From contig NC_066584.1 in NCBI RefSeq assembly GCF_024323335.1, positions 420,833,819 to 420,897,818 of the forward strand: a DNA stretch of 64,000 nucleotides, read 5' to 3'. This document shows positions 22,596 to 35,945 of this stretch, one piece after another. This stretch comes from Lathyrus oleraceus. Lineage: Eukaryota; Streptophyta; Magnoliopsida; Fabales; Fabaceae. Made by a program: the position numbers and the translations under genes. Each line of letters starts with the position of its first letter. The stretch's first letter is position 1. The notes below the pieces were generated by a model. The model made no database searches. It was not told the DNA's origin and was given only the letters and a program-made list of their open reading frames with translations.

Positions 22596-25500
22596 TGTAA
22601 GACCCCAATTTTGGCCCTAAGATCCCTCATGGCATCATAACATTGCATTTGCAATGCCTCAAGGATCATAAGCATTTGGGTTCCCTTTGTCTTTGGGTGG
22701 GACCTCTTGTGAGTGGTTTGGGATCACCAAGCATGCTTGAATTGTATATCATTGCTTTTCTCATTTTATTTATTAGCCAAAAGCACAAAAATATGTCACT
22801 AACATTTCTTGTTTGTAGCTTGAGCAATCACAAGGTCTAGAAGCTTCTAGGAGATCCTTTGTACAATGATAAAGTCAAGAGGAGATGAAAGAAAGCATGG
22901 TAATGGTTCCCAAAGCTCTCATCCATCAAATATGCCTCCCTAGTATCTCAATTCATCATTTTGTCCAAGGCAAGTCAAGGGGTTTGAGGTTTGTCTCCCA
23001 AGGAAACCCTAATTCATCTGATCATCAACAATGCCTTGCTCATGAAGCAACCTCAGCCCATGGTCAAATACCATCAAGGGAAGTTCTTTAATTCATCATT
23101 ACATGCATATATGAACTTATTTGAGTGCCCTCAATCATCAATTCATCAAGATATGAGTATTGGACTTGAGAAGTTGGTTAGTCAATTCATCTGACTATTT
23201 TGAAATGCATTGAGACCTAACTTTTTATGTGTTGGTCAAATGGAGATGATCCCAAGAGAAAACATGTTCTTAAGGACAATATGAACAACTTTCAAGTTCA
23301 TCAAAAATTGATTTGAAGCTTGGAAGATCATCATCCATTCCAAGACATTATAGGTCATTTTGATTGAAACCCTAATTTTGGGTCAACTTCCCAAGAACAT
23401 AACTCATTCATTTTTTATGATTTTGAGATGTAACCAAGTGTATTGGAAATCTTATTGTGTCTACTTCAAATGTTATGTTGAGAAAAATTTCAAAATCTCA
23501 AAAGAAATACATGTGATAATGCAAGACATTATAGGTCACTTTGGACCAAAGTCATTGAAATGGAAAAAAGTCCAACTTCAAGTGCCCATAACTTCTTCAT
23601 TAAAAATCCAAATGATGCAAAATGTAAGTCCAAATTGATTGCCTTGAAAAGATCTACAACTTTTATGTTGAAGGTTTTATCATTTGGAGCTTGCATCATT
23701 GAGACATAAGGGCTTGAACATTGGCCAAATTTGGAAACTTCACTTATGCATGTTTTGCACCCTACACTTTAAACTCAAAATTCACTAATTTCCAAGGCCC
23801 AATTGAAATTTTGATCAACATATCATTTGTTCCTTATGGAACAAGCTCTCTAACCATTACTCATAAGGTGGCATTTGGAGTTTGGAAGCACCATTTTCGA
23901 AGACATGAAGATTAAGTGCATTTTGTGAAATTCAATTCAAATTGCCATGCATGAGCTATTTATACTTCTTGTACACGTCCATTTGCAATCCACATGAACT
24001 CAGAAGGTCATTCCAATCTTTATTGGGCCTTCCACATGATCACACAAGCCCATGCAATGAAAAATCCATTTGCCATGCACACAAGTAAACTCATGCACTC
24101 AGCCTTTTCCAGCTATAAATACATGTGTTATGCTTCATAATTCTCCAACCTGAAGGCGCCTGAAATGCTGCAAGAGTGAATCCCCAACCATACCAAAGGA
24201 ACAAAATTCATTTTTCTTCAAAAATTCAGATCTGAAATTCAATTGCATTTAGTTGAATTTTCAGATCTAAAGTTCCTAGACCTTCATCATTTGATCTATT
24301 GAAGTTCTATTTTGCAAAAGGAACCAAGGAAAGGGACTCAAATCTTCATAATCCAAAGGTTTGGATCAACTGGTTTTTGCTTCGAATCTCCTTATTCTTT
24401 GATCCATTGGCCTTGATATTATGTTGTCTGAAGTCCTCTCTATAGAGGCATTGTTATTGAGTGCTTAATTGTTGAAATCAAGCAAGTTCAGTTAAACATC
24501 ACAAAACTTCCATCTCTGATTTCTCTCTTAATAGGAATCTAGAGTGGAAGTGAGTGATATAGGAGTGATGTACATCACTTCATCTTTCGAATGGTGCCTG
24601 GATCGTCCATTTTAGTGAGCATTTGAATCTCTGCATTTTTTGACCTTCGCCGGAGCTCACCGGAGAAGACGGTGGCGCTGGCCACCGTCTCTTTGCCAGA
24701 TTAATTGTGAGCCCTTGGATCTCTTTTCTAGTTTGAATCCTGGTGCTTGGATGTTATGACTTTATTTAATGCATTGTACTTCTCAGTTGACTAGTGACTA
24801 TGGTACGCACGCGCTTCTGAATCATTGGATGTTGCCACGTCAATTAATCAAGTCATCCAACGCTTCCTGATTTTTGCTATTTTCTTATTTCTGATTTTTA
24901 TTTTCTTTATTTCCTCTTATTTCAAAAATTCATATCTCTTTTATTATTGGTCCAAAAAATATGGGACCAATTGCATTGTTTCTCTTTTTAATTCTAGTTT
25001 CTAAAAATGATTTTTAATATTTTTTATTTCATCATTTGATATTTTTTGTGAATTTTTTCTTTTCTGGTTATTTTAATTCATTTTAAATAGTTTTTGATAT
25101 TCAAAAAATACAAAAATATTTTTCTAACCTCTTTGAATGATGATGGATCTATGAAAAATATCCTCATCAATTTATTAATTGATTTGAGATTTATTTGAGA
25201 TTTTAGTTCAATTAGGTTATTTTTCTTCATTTTTTAATTGATAAAAAATAGTTTCTGACTTTTAAAAATGCTGAAATTTTTTGTAAAACTTTGTTTGACC
25301 TTGTTGAACTTGGGATAATTCACTTGGACTTTTTAAAGTTGATTTGAGATGATTTTGAAGTTTTACCTTTCTTTAATATTTTAATTCAAGTTTATTTTCA
25401 AATATTAAAAATGCCAAAAATATTTTGTTTATTTCTTGACTTCTAATCTTCATCTCATTTCTGATTTTGAGGGTTTGACATTGATCTTCCCTACCTTTGG

Positions 25501-27481
25501 TCAACATTCATGGATTGGTACATTCCTTTTCATTGGATGCACTTTATTTTCTTCATTTCTATTATCCATCTCCTTCATTTCCTTCTTCTTCTTTTCTTTT
25601 TTTTGATCAATGAGTTAAAGGTTGATAAGTTAACATTGATTAGGGAGGTTTAATCTTCCTTGATTCAAATCTAATTCATCTTGATCAAATGATCAAGTGA
25701 ATGGCTTTGCATTAAGGATAGATTGCTTCTTAAATCATGCAAAGGACTTAAACCAATACAAGATTATTTCTCATCTTCTTTTTGGCATGGCAAGTTGTTG
25801 GAACTTGGTTCACTAATCAAGACTTCTAACTTGTGTTGTTGCCTACATTATTATTGACCGGCCTCATATAGTTGTGACTTCTACATAAGTCCAATTACAA
25901 TTGCTTAACATAGCGCTAAATTTGCCTTATGGCACACTAACTACTAACATTAACCATTAATAATTAACATTTACTTTTTTCCCTTTACTTTTATGCAATT
26001 TATTATTCTTGTACATATTATTCATTTGCTTTTTTCCTTTGCTCACTTGAGCACATGTTTATGTTAATGCAATTTGCCTTTTGCTCACTTGAGCACATAT
26101 TTGTGTGTATATCATTATGCTTGTGTTTTATTTTGATTGTTGTGGACCAAATGCAAAGAAATGGACAAAATGGACTTAGACTTTAGGACTTTCCCTATGC
26201 AAATTTAAATTCAAAGAGCAACTAGGAATTGAGCCTTTAGAATGCTATAAATGTTGAAGAGAACTTTGAAAGAACCAATCTCTAAAACTCCTTCTTCTTC
26301 ATTCTTGATTGTTTGATGGAACTTTTTAATGTGTGTGTTCTTGTGCTAAGGATTCCAACATTGAGCCTAGGTGAGGAACCATTGCCATGAGCTTCTAATA
26401 GAGAGATCTAAGAGCCATTGAGGAACTTTCCCAGAGCTAAATTGATTGTTGATTGCTTGAGCTTACTATTATTTTGCTTGCATGTTCCAAAGGATGGGAG
26501 CTACTTGGATCATCAATATGATCTCAAGAGAGGAACTCCATTTGTGGTCTTGTTCTCTTATCCCTTATCTCTTGTATGTCTAGGACATTAGCCATTCTAT
26601 TTCTTCCCTCCACTCTAACCCAAGCCAAAACTTTTGTGCAAACATTTAACACTTCTTTTCAAACATTAGAAACTTAAGCCTTATGCTTTTGATTTTCAAA
26701 CTCTTTTCATAACACTTATTTTGAATTGAATCCTTAAATCAACTTTGACCATATTTTGTACATACTTTTCATTGGTAAATATAACCCATTCAAATGCCTT
26801 TTTGTGGTTTCAATGTCCACCTTCTTAATCAAATTTTTCATAACCCTTAGTTATTAGGTTTGAGTTATCCTTGAGGTAGATGTAATACTCACCTATATCC
26901 TTAGTGATGGACAATGAATCTTCCATGCTTATTATAGGGTTAACCCCTCACTAGCATGTTGAAGCTATCCTCACATGGTGGATTTGTGGTTTTAGGTTGA
27001 GTTTTCTCCCTTGGATAACAAAAGACCTTAAGGCTTTTGGACCAATCAATTCACCAACTCATTTTGAGATCTTTACCCCGAACTACGAGGTTTTGATCCT
27101 AATCTTTTTTAAGATGGTACGTAGGCAATGGGTTTATCCATCCAAACACAAAATGTAAATAACTTATATATTCTCTTCTCATCTCTTCAATCATGTTTGC
27201 ACAAATAAACTTTCACAAAATACCAACCTTACAACAAGTGTGAAAAGGGCTCCCTAGGAGTACCTAGGATGTTTTGGGTGCTTAAAACCTTCCCATTGCA
27301 TAACCAACCCCCTTACCCAGATCTCTGACATTTTACTAGCTTTTGATTTGATAAAACTTTTAGGTTTTTGTTCGCTTTCTAACCATTCCTTTGGATAAAT
27401 AGAAGTGCGGTGGCGACTCGACTTGTATGGTTTACCTTGGATTTAATCAATATCTCTAATGGTAACGAATACCCCGCTACA
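22596..27481 (+). mobile_element. Solo LTR of an Ogre A-type element (4886 bp)
   Basis: A complete LTR with TGTAAGACCCC start and ATACCCCGCTACA end, flanked by 5-bp CATAT duplications and with no internal domain. It matches LTR A in order and wording (TATA box 24115-24122, CATTATAGGTCA words at 23346 and 23528, ACTACGAGG block near 27085). It is the product expected from recombination between the two LTRs of a full element that had entered LTR C. Confidence 0.93.
24115..24122 (+). promoter_or_regulatory. Predicted TATA box of the solo LTR
   Basis: TATAAATA after CAGC, at the same relative place as in LTR A. Confidence 0.6.
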
Positions 27482-27486
27482 CATAT
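27482..27486. repeat. Target site duplication CATAT, right
   Basis: Second copy of the 5-bp duplication made when the Ogre A-type element inserted. Confidence 0.92.
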
Positions 27487-28367
27487 GTAAATGATTCCAA
27501 GAGAAACGTTACTCTAAATGAAATTCCAAACAACTTTCATGTTTAAGTAAAGAGCTAGTTTGGCTTGGAAAGTCATTTTTTATTGTGAAACATTATAGGT
27601 CATTTTGTCTAAACCCTAATTTGGAGGTCATCTTCCCAAGACCATAACTTACTCAATTTGTATTAGATTAAATCCATTCAAGTTGCATGATCAAATTAAA
27701 GATGTCTAATTCAAATTTTATGTTTGGAGGAAGTGCAAATTCAACTTTTAAATGCATGTGATATGAGGAAACATTATAGGTCATTTTGGGCCAATACCAT
27801 TGAACAAGTGATTTTCCTCAACTTCTAAAATGCATAACTCCTTCATGATAAATTCAAATGAGGTTAAATTTGTGACCAATTTGAAGGACTTTGATATATC
27901 AATAACTTTGATGAAGGAACTTTTCTCATTTGAAGTCCATAGAAAAATTTACTCAAGGTGGAAGAAGTGAACATATGGCTTGATACTTTGAATTTTTTTT
28001 GATATGTTTGATTTTCCAAACTTCCACCTCAAAATTCAGCATGATCCATGCTTCAAATGAAAATGTGTTCAACATGAAAGTTGTTCCTCTTTATCTAACC
28101 TTTCCAAAAAGTCCAAATTCATCCCATTTGGAAAAAGAATGAATGACTTACACATGGCTTAAAGTTGAGGGACCATTTGGAAGATTTGAAGTTCCTTTTC
28201 TCACACACAAATGCGTGGCCTTTCCACATGACTTCAGCATTACTTACACTCATTTTTGGACCTGAATGCATCATTACATGGGCCTATCACACGCCCATGT
28301 GTCAATGCAAAGGCAATTACTATTTTTGGATTTTTAAAAGAAGTGTGCAATTATCAATGACCTTGCC

Positions 28368-28375
28368 TATAAATA
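28368..28375 (+). promoter_or_regulatory. Predicted TATA box of Ogre C LTR
   Basis: TATAAATA followed by GAAGCCCTCTCACTC, as in LTR B. Confidence 0.6.
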
Positions 28376-31375
28376 GAAGCCCTCTCACTCAAAATTGAGG
28401 ACCCTTGCGCACCAGCTTTGAAGCTACAACCCTAAACCTCCACATTCAAAGGATAAGCTTGCGATTTTCATTGAAAATCGAGTTTGAAATCTCCCACTGT
28501 TTTGAGATTCAAACTCTAAGAGTTCTTCTTCTTCCTTGATCCATTTCCACTCCATGAAGCATCCAAAGCAAGGCCAAACACAATTAAGAGCAATATCGTG
28601 TTCATCTGAACCTGCAGTGAAGGTGAATTTCTAAATTTTTCATCTCTTCGATTCTCACTCAATTCTCCACTATTCTTGTTGATTTTTGGTTTTTTGAAGT
28701 CCTACCAATGTAGGCAACAAGATTGAGTTGCTTAGAGGTCAAACCGAAGCAACTCAGATCATGATCCTCAAAATTCAACTCTATGTATCTTTCTATATTC
28801 TTGGAGTTAGGTGAAATTGAGACCAGATTCGAGCTCCTGAGCATTTTTACTTCAAATTCATGTCCTCCTTTTTTATTTTGGTGATGGTTGAAGGTGGAAC
28901 AGTATGGTGAGGTCCACCGGAGAAGAAGATCAGAGCTCTGGCTTCGGCGATGTGTTGGCATGTCTTCAGACCACACGATCCTTCTATTTTGTTTTAATCT
29001 TGAACGTCCAAATTCATTACCACACGTGTGGAACATTGACTAAGACTCACCATGGATAGCGCGCTCTGATCCACTTGATATGCCACCTCAATTAATGAGG
29101 GAGATCAAGTGGTCCATGTTTTTTAGCATTTTCTGATTTTCATTTTAATTGACTTATTTTCATTAATTCATATTAATTTTAATATTGATCCAAAAAATAT
29201 GGGACTTTCACCAAAAAAATTCAAATATTGTTCTCTTTCATTTTCTGAATTAAAATTATTTTTTGGGTCAATATTAATATTTTTCTTGATTTAATTTTTT
29301 GTGTGCATATTTTTAATTATTTAAAAATAGTTTTAAGTTTCCAAAAATTATGAAATTTTTTTCTCCAAGATCCTTTGACCTTGTTTAATCTATGATAAAT
29401 ATCTTGGCCATTTATTTGGTGTTTTGAAGAGGTTTTAGGATTTTGATTAACCATAATTTAATTTAATGCATTTTTAATTGTTTAATTGTAAATAAATTGT
29501 GTTGAGCCATTTGTGTTGACTTGTTGAGTTTGACTATGTTGTTTGGACCTTGGTCAAGATTGATTTGACTTTGTTGGATTAAAATCATTGGATTTAGGGG
29601 ATTGATGAAATATACATTTCATCTCCCAAAATGAATGAATGATTTTAATTTGATAAAAGTCCTCCCATGACCAATTTGTGTTTGTCTCATTTCCCCTCCC
29701 TCTTCATCTTCAATCCCATTCTATCCCATCCATTTCATTGACCTATGATATCTCTATATCCTAAGGCTAATTGATTGCAAAATCAACATAAATATGGATG
29801 AGATTAGGTCCACCCTCTTGCCATTTTCTTTTAAGTCTGGTATGTTTTAGGAGTATGGTTCATAATACCATATCTCTAACATGCATTAACACTAAAATTT
29901 CTATTGCTCGAACTCAAATAGTTGTGACTTCTACATAAGTCAAATTACGGTTGCTTAACATAACGCTAAATTTTGACCCAAAAGCATAGCATTCTAGTAA
30001 GTGAGATTGTAAGTCTCCCCCCTTTCATGGTATTGTGTGGAAACTTGGCCTTTTTTCCTTCCTTTGTAAGATGTCTTGATTCAAGGATCCATGCTTGTAA
30101 ATAGAGGGTTGAGTGTTCTCCAAAGAATGACTTAAACAATAAAAAAGCAAAAGCAATACTAACTTCTAATCAACTAACATCTGACTAACTTTTAATTTCA
30201 AGTCATTTAATTTATGCACTTTAAATTCAAGTCTTTATCCTTTGCCATTATTCATACCACTTAACTTGTTTACTTTAATACCATTTTCACTTTGCTCACT
30301 TGAGCCATATCTTATGATTATATTGTGATTGTATATACTTGTTTGTGTATTTTGTTTGTGTTTGTGGTCTTTTTGATCTTAATGTACATAATAACAACAA
30401 AAACCCCTTAAAAAATGTTTGTGTGGACTGTTGGATTGGATCTGATATATTGGACTTAGAATTAGGCAACATTCTCTATGCAAAAGGACTTGGCCAATGG
30501 CAACTATTCTGGAGCCAGTCATTGAGAATTGAACTTTCATCTAAAGTAAGTATTGAGATCCCTCTTGAGTTCATCTGCTACATGGTCTTGATGCAATTGC
30601 TATTTTGAACCTGTGTCTAATGCATTATTATGAGCCATTCAAGGAGTATGTCATCTGATACATGGGAGATTATGAAGAAGATCATGGAGTTGCTAAGCTT
30701 GGATGTGGCTATCTTTATTTGATGCCTTGCTCTTCACCTTGCTATTTTGTGTATTAATATTGCTCTTTATCTCCTCTCCACTTATTTAATTTCAAATCTC
30801 TCCCTCCTTTTAAAATCTTCTTTGCTTGTGATTTCTAAACTATGACTTGGTTACATATTAGAAACTTTGGCCTTATGCCATTGTATTTTTCAAACTCTTT
30901 TTCCTGATTAAACTTGTAAATGAACTTAACCATACTTGCCCTTAAATTTCAAAAGACAAGAAGAACTAACACCCATTCAAACTCTTTTAGGCCCTTTGAG
31001 CCTCTTTCAAACTTAGACTTTTGTTAAAAGCAACCCACTCACTTTGAAATTGTTACCACGAACTACGAGGTTTTGATCCCTCGTTTTATGTTGGTACGTA
31101 GTCATAAGTCCGAAGGTCTTGTCAAACAAAAAAAATATAATTAATGAATTCTTTTCTCATCCCCACACTCTATTTATTGCAAACATATTTTAAACCAAAA
31201 CACATGTACACACAAAAAAGGGCTCCCTAGGAGTACCTAGGACACTTTGGATGTTGACACCTTCCTTTTGTGTAACCAACCCCCTTACCTATAATCTCTG
31301 GAATTTTATTAGTTTTGATTTGAAAACTTCTTATCTTTGGGTTTTGTTCGTACTTTTCCCTTTTCCCTTGGAAAC

Positions 31376-31381
31376 AATAAA
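31376..31381 (+). terminator. Predicted poly(A) signal of Ogre C LTR
   Basis: AATAAA followed by AGCGCGGTGGCGACTC, a block conserved near the end of these LTRs. Confidence 0.5.
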
Positions 31382-31454
31382 AGCGCGGTGGCGACTCTGG
31401 TTTAATTGACATTAAGCTTATCCATAGCTTAATGGTCATGAATTTACCGCTACA

Positions 31455-32796
31455 CTTTGCAAAGCTTTCGTCTTCTTTTGGATCATCTTGATCTTCTCAG
31501 AAGTTTGTTGCATAATCTCCAGTCCAATCACCACCCTCTCGCCAGATTCATGCCAACATAGAGGCGTCCTACACCTCTTACCATACAACACCTCAAATGA
31601 GGTCATCCAAATACTTGAATGCAAGTTGTTATTGTTAGTGAACTCAATCAGCGACAAATAGAAATCCTAAGCACCTCATTGTTCTAGCATACAAGACCTC
31701 CTCAGATCCTCCAATGATTGGATAATCCTCTCTATTTGACCAACAATCTGCAGGTAATAAGCGGAACTCAACTTCAGCTTAGTACCTAAAGTTTCTTGCA
31801 AACCCTTCCGAAATCTCGATGTGAAACTCATATCTCTATCTGACACAATGCTCGACGGAATACTATGCAGACTAATAATCTTCTCAATATACAACTCAAG
31901 TAACTTATCTAAAGAATAACTGATCTTAATTGGTAGGAAATGAATCAATTTAGTAAGCGTATCAACAATCACCCAAATAAAATCACACCCTTTCACCGTC
32001 TTCGATAAACTTGTCATGGAATCAATGGAAATGATATCCCACTTCCACTCTGGATTACTCAATGGTTGCGTCAGATCCAATGACTTCTGATGTTGAATCC
32101 TCAGCTTTTGACAAGTAAAACAAGCATAGACAAATTCAACTACTTCCTTTTTCATTCCTGGCCACCAAAATGATTTCTTTAAGTCTTTATACATCTTAGT
32201 GGCACATGGATGAATACTCAAGTCACTTCTGCTACCCTCCTCAAGAATACTTTTCTTAAGCTCAAGTATGTCTGGTACACAAATCCTGTCTCTGAACCTT
32301 ATCATGCTATTCTCGTCAATTCTAAAGTCACCACCCTTATATTAATTGGTTAACACAAGTCGATCAATCAATCTCACATCGTTCTTCTGACCCTCCCCGA
32401 TCTTTTCAAGAATAACACTTGTCAACTTCAATGTACCTAACTTCACACTATTAGGAGTCTCTTGACATACCAAACTCATGTCTCTGAATTGCTTGATCAA
32501 CTCTAACTCTCAAACCATCAACATTGGCATATGTAAAGACTTCCTGAACAATGCGTCAGCAACAACATTAGCCTTACCCTGATGGTAACTCAAGCCAAAA
32601 TCATAATCTTTTAGAGACTCGAGCCATCTCCTCTACCTCATGTCCAATTCCTTATAATCAAATAAATATTTCAAACTCTTGTGATCATTGAACACCTCGA
32701 ATCTAGAGCGAAACAGATAATGCCTCCAAATCTTCAACACGAATACTACTGCCTCCAACTCAAGATCATGCTTAGGATAGTTCCTCTCATGAACTA
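31455..32796 (-). pseudogene. Tekay/Del RNase H-integrase fragment (copy 2)
   Basis: On the minus strand, from 32796 down: the RT-linked RNase H starting at a VHERNYP-like word (near 32795), DHKSLKYLF and VVADAL-like motifs, a degraded linker, then integrase with zinc-binding residues (CATKMYKDLKKSFWWPG, CFTCQK), SDRDMSF, IGQIERIIQ and SLIEFTNNNNLHSSIW. Several stops and frame breaks interrupt it (for example near 31665 and 32307). The order mirrors the intact Tekay polyprotein. Gag, protease and RT are absent: RNase H sequence joins LTR-like DNA directly near 32796. Left end is cut by the Ogre C LTR. Confidence 0.88.
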
Positions 32797-33939
32797 TCAA
32801 TAGACATAAAACAACAATTTAGCAATGTCCCTCATTGAGTGAAGCCTTTTCTCACTAAGCTAGCTCTCGCCAAGCGAAAGTCACAGAAAACCAGAACCTT
32901 CATCCTGTCACATTCGCTTTATGGAACACAGTAACTCGCTAAGCAAACTCTCGCTAAGAGAATTCACCTTTGCTAAGAGAGCATATCCATACCTTCAAAA
33001 TATACATAACGTAATTTGCCTTTGCAGAAACCCCAAAACTCCCCCAATTCAATCCCAAACATCCCTAAACGCCAAGAAAATTATATCGCATGTTATAAAA
33101 CCATTAGGACATAATTACATCATTTAATTTATCCAATCTCATCAATTCATGTTTATGTTCATACTTCCAACAACTTCAACAATGGCATACACACATAGGA
33201 ACAAAATAGAATTTTATACATGTAATTCAGCATACGAAAATTGATTAATACATCTCATTTCACTCATTTTTCAGACCCACATATCATCAATAACAATCAC
33301 TAAAAAATCACACAATCACTAAATAGAGTAAGGACATCTCATCTCTACCCCATCATACAATACACCTGAATTGATAACCCTTTCTCCCCCCTTACCTTAG
33401 ATTTTCCAACAAAAGTTCCTTAAAGCTTTTCAATGGAGTTCTTCTTATGCCCTAGCCTTTGCCTCTTCCTCTTCTCACCAAATTCTGATTTTACATAAAA
33501 ACTCTCCAACCCTCTCTAGACTTTTTATCATTAACATAATCTCTCTCAATTAGAGACTTCCACCGTAGCCCTCACTTATCCTCTTGGCTCTAATTTTATT
33601 TTAATAAAAATAATACTAATAATATTATCCTTTTCTCCCTACTATTTCTACTATTTTATTTTATTCCAACTAATTAAATAAAATTGATATAGCCTAATTA
33701 TTAAATATTCTAATTATTCTAATAAAATAAATAAAATAACTATATTTCATTATTTAATTAAAATGCCCATGTTCTAGTTATTTTATTATTATCCTACTAA
33801 GTATCTATTTTTCACCACATCCTACCAATACCATAACACCCCCACAATCACATAATTTTATTTTATTTAAAATATCAACTTATCAAATAAAATTATAAAC
33901 AATTCAATTAAATAATTTAATCAAATTTGGGGTGTTACA
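32797..33939 (-). mobile_element. Tekay-type LTR fragment, minus strand
   Basis: On the minus strand it starts TGTAACACCCC at 33939, the same terminus as the intact Tekay LTR. It contains an AAGGTAAGGGGGG word like the intact LTR's GGTAAGGGGG, then five CTCGCTAAG-like motifs (about 32850-32985). No primer-binding site is seen at the low-coordinate end, so it is truncated there, probably by the deletion that removed gag to RT. Confidence 0.75.
32850..32985 (-). repeat. CTCGCTAAG motif cluster in Tekay-type LTR
   Basis: Plus-strand words CTCACTAAG, CTCGCCAAG, CTCGCTAAG, CTCGCTAAG and TTTGCTAAG occur in about 135 bp. They lie in a part of the LTR comparable to the TACGCGTA array of the intact Tekay. 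Confidence 0.6.
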
Positions 33940-35945
33940 AGTCTAACAAACCTTTAGCCACTTCAAAAGCATAAAAAATAAGGTCAACACAGCTATATCT
34001 CTGAGGTGGTACAATTTTCCTCTTTCCCATATCACAAGTGAAATGATAATCATGACTCATCGAAGACTTCCCTCACTAGAAGTATAATCAAAATCCTTAA
34101 CTTCTGCCCCATCTCTAGTCTCTGTTGTATGAACCTCCAGGTCAAACAGAATCTCCTCCATCATAGTTCTTTTATTATTTCACCTATAGGTATTTGCACT
34201 TCATCCTTATACGAGTCTCATCAAAAGTAACATCCCCACTTATGATGGATTTTGATCCTAAAGGTTCTACCTTTCATAACTTGTAACCCTTCACACCTTC
34301 TAAACAACCAATGAAGACACACTTCACAACCATAGCACCAAGCTTGTCTTGCTTGATATCCTCAAACCCCAAATATTCGAAGACATTCAAATTTGATTAG
34401 CCTACCAATTTACCACTCCAAGCCTTCATAGGTGTCTTGAAGTCTATTATTATGAATGGACATATATCAATCAGGTAAGTTGTTCTAGAAAAAAACTTAT
34501 CCCAGAAACTCTTTCGCAGCCCATCTATCAACAACTTGCACCTTACTCTATCCCAAATGGTCATTTTCTTGAAGTCATTAAGTTAAGGTGTGCCAACAAC
34601 AATTTTATGGCAATTCATACCTTATTTCCTATGAAACTAATTAAATAGCCCTGAAACAAAATCTAGATCATTGTTAGTTCTCTTTCATTATCATGCCCAA
34701 ATGTCACATTCCATGGCTTGTTTTTGTGGTGGAAGTCTTTATCAGCTGATTATGCATGACCAGTAACAACGGAATCATCTAAAATATATAACTCAAACAT
34801 TTTAGACCCTTTATCCATGATTCATGCACCATACAAAATTTTCAACATCTCGTATTCAACTCTAGTGCAATATAGACCATCCAAAACACTTATGGACAAA
34901 ATATTTTTCTTAAGCTCGAGAATATACCTTACATTACATAGAATGAACTTACAGTTATTAAAAACTTAAAATTTAAACTTAACAACATCCAGAACTTTAC
35001 GAGCCTTATGGTCACCAAGTCGAACGACTCTACCTTCTTTCGGCTCCAAAGTCTCGAAATATTCTTTTTTGGGCAAATGTGGTAAGAAAAACTTGAGCAA
35101 ATGACCCAAATATTATCTAGCTCCAAACTAGTCACCACTAGTACACCAACACTTTTATAACTACCCACATATGAGGCATCTTTAATATGAACATAGTCAT
35201 CCTTGACCCTTCTCGAGATGATTCTTCTTGAAGTGACTAATTTTATGACAAATAACACATTTTAACACTGACTTATCAAAACCCTTGTATTTGAACTTAT
35301 TTATACTCTCAAACATTCCTCTCTTCAAACATTCAAGACTTTATCTTTGATAGCTCATTAGACCTTACAACAATATGGACTTTATCCACAGTGATAATAC
35401 ATTATTTATCATAAAGAAGGGAATCCTTGAAGTTCTTAAAGAATCTAGGTAATGAGCTTAACAAGTGTAGAACCATGACCGCATCATCAATCTTCACCTT
35501 AACATTTTCCAAGTCATCAATGATTTTGTGAAGTTGTGTCAATTGCTTCACAACTAATTTATTCTCTACCATTCAAAATGAGTAAAGTTGTTACTTCAGA
35601 CACAATATGCCAAACAAAGACTTGTCCATATACAATAATTCAAGTTTGACTCACATCTCCATCGCATTCTTCTCCCTTATTCTCCCTGGAGACTTCCCTT
35701 GGCACTTTATTTACGAGGCACGGGATAATCAAACTTCTACCCTTATCCATCATCTCGGTATTCTTTGCTTGTGTTAGACATGCAGTCCTTAATTCCCCAT
35801 CCTTCAATGCTTTTACACACTTTTGTTGAATTAATATTACTTTAATATTCACTCTCCACAACTCAAAATCTTTTTCTCTTGAAAACTTTTCAATGTTCCT
35901 TTTCATACCGGTTGTTGGGAAGTTATGGGAAACTGAGAGAAACAA
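33940..35945 (-). pseudogene. Ty1/copia gag-pol remains, minus strand
   Basis: Reading down from 35945: gag (KFSREKDFELWRVNIK, VKALKDGELRTACLTQ, RSLIIPCL) typical of copia Gag; a zinc-knuckle remnant near 35225-35265 (CVICHKISHFKKNH); and at about 34200-34450 the end of integrase and following linker (KTPMKAWSGKLVG, GVKGYKL, SGDVTFDE-like). Near 33950-34020 a PPQRYSCVDL-like linker precedes the expected RT, which is missing because the Tekay LTR begins at 33939. Many stops; no protein can be made. Only the family is assigned. Confidence 0.75.

Larger units (their letters stand above)
16557..31454 (+). mobile_element. Ogre C: Tat/Ogre element from RT onward, LTR split by a solo LTR
   Basis: Runs from the reverse transcriptase thumb (SKCIFGVRSGK) through RNase H domains, integrase, 3' UTR, polypurine tract and LTR. 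The left end is a rearrangement breakpoint rather than an LTR, because RT sequence joins Tekay integrase directly with AGCTCA at the junction. The right LTR end abuts Tekay at the same base as LTR B does (CTTTGCAAAG versus CTATGCAAAG). Confidence 0.85.
27487..31454 (+). mobile_element. Ogre C LTR, right segment
   Basis: Continues LTR C from GTAAATGATTCC, collinear with LTR B 12672 onward, and ends AATTTACCGCTACA. It keeps the roughly 1-kb interval (28925-29935) that B has lost. TATA box at 28368-28375; AATAAA at 31376-31381. Total LTR C length without the insertion is about 4.58 kb. Confidence 0.9.
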
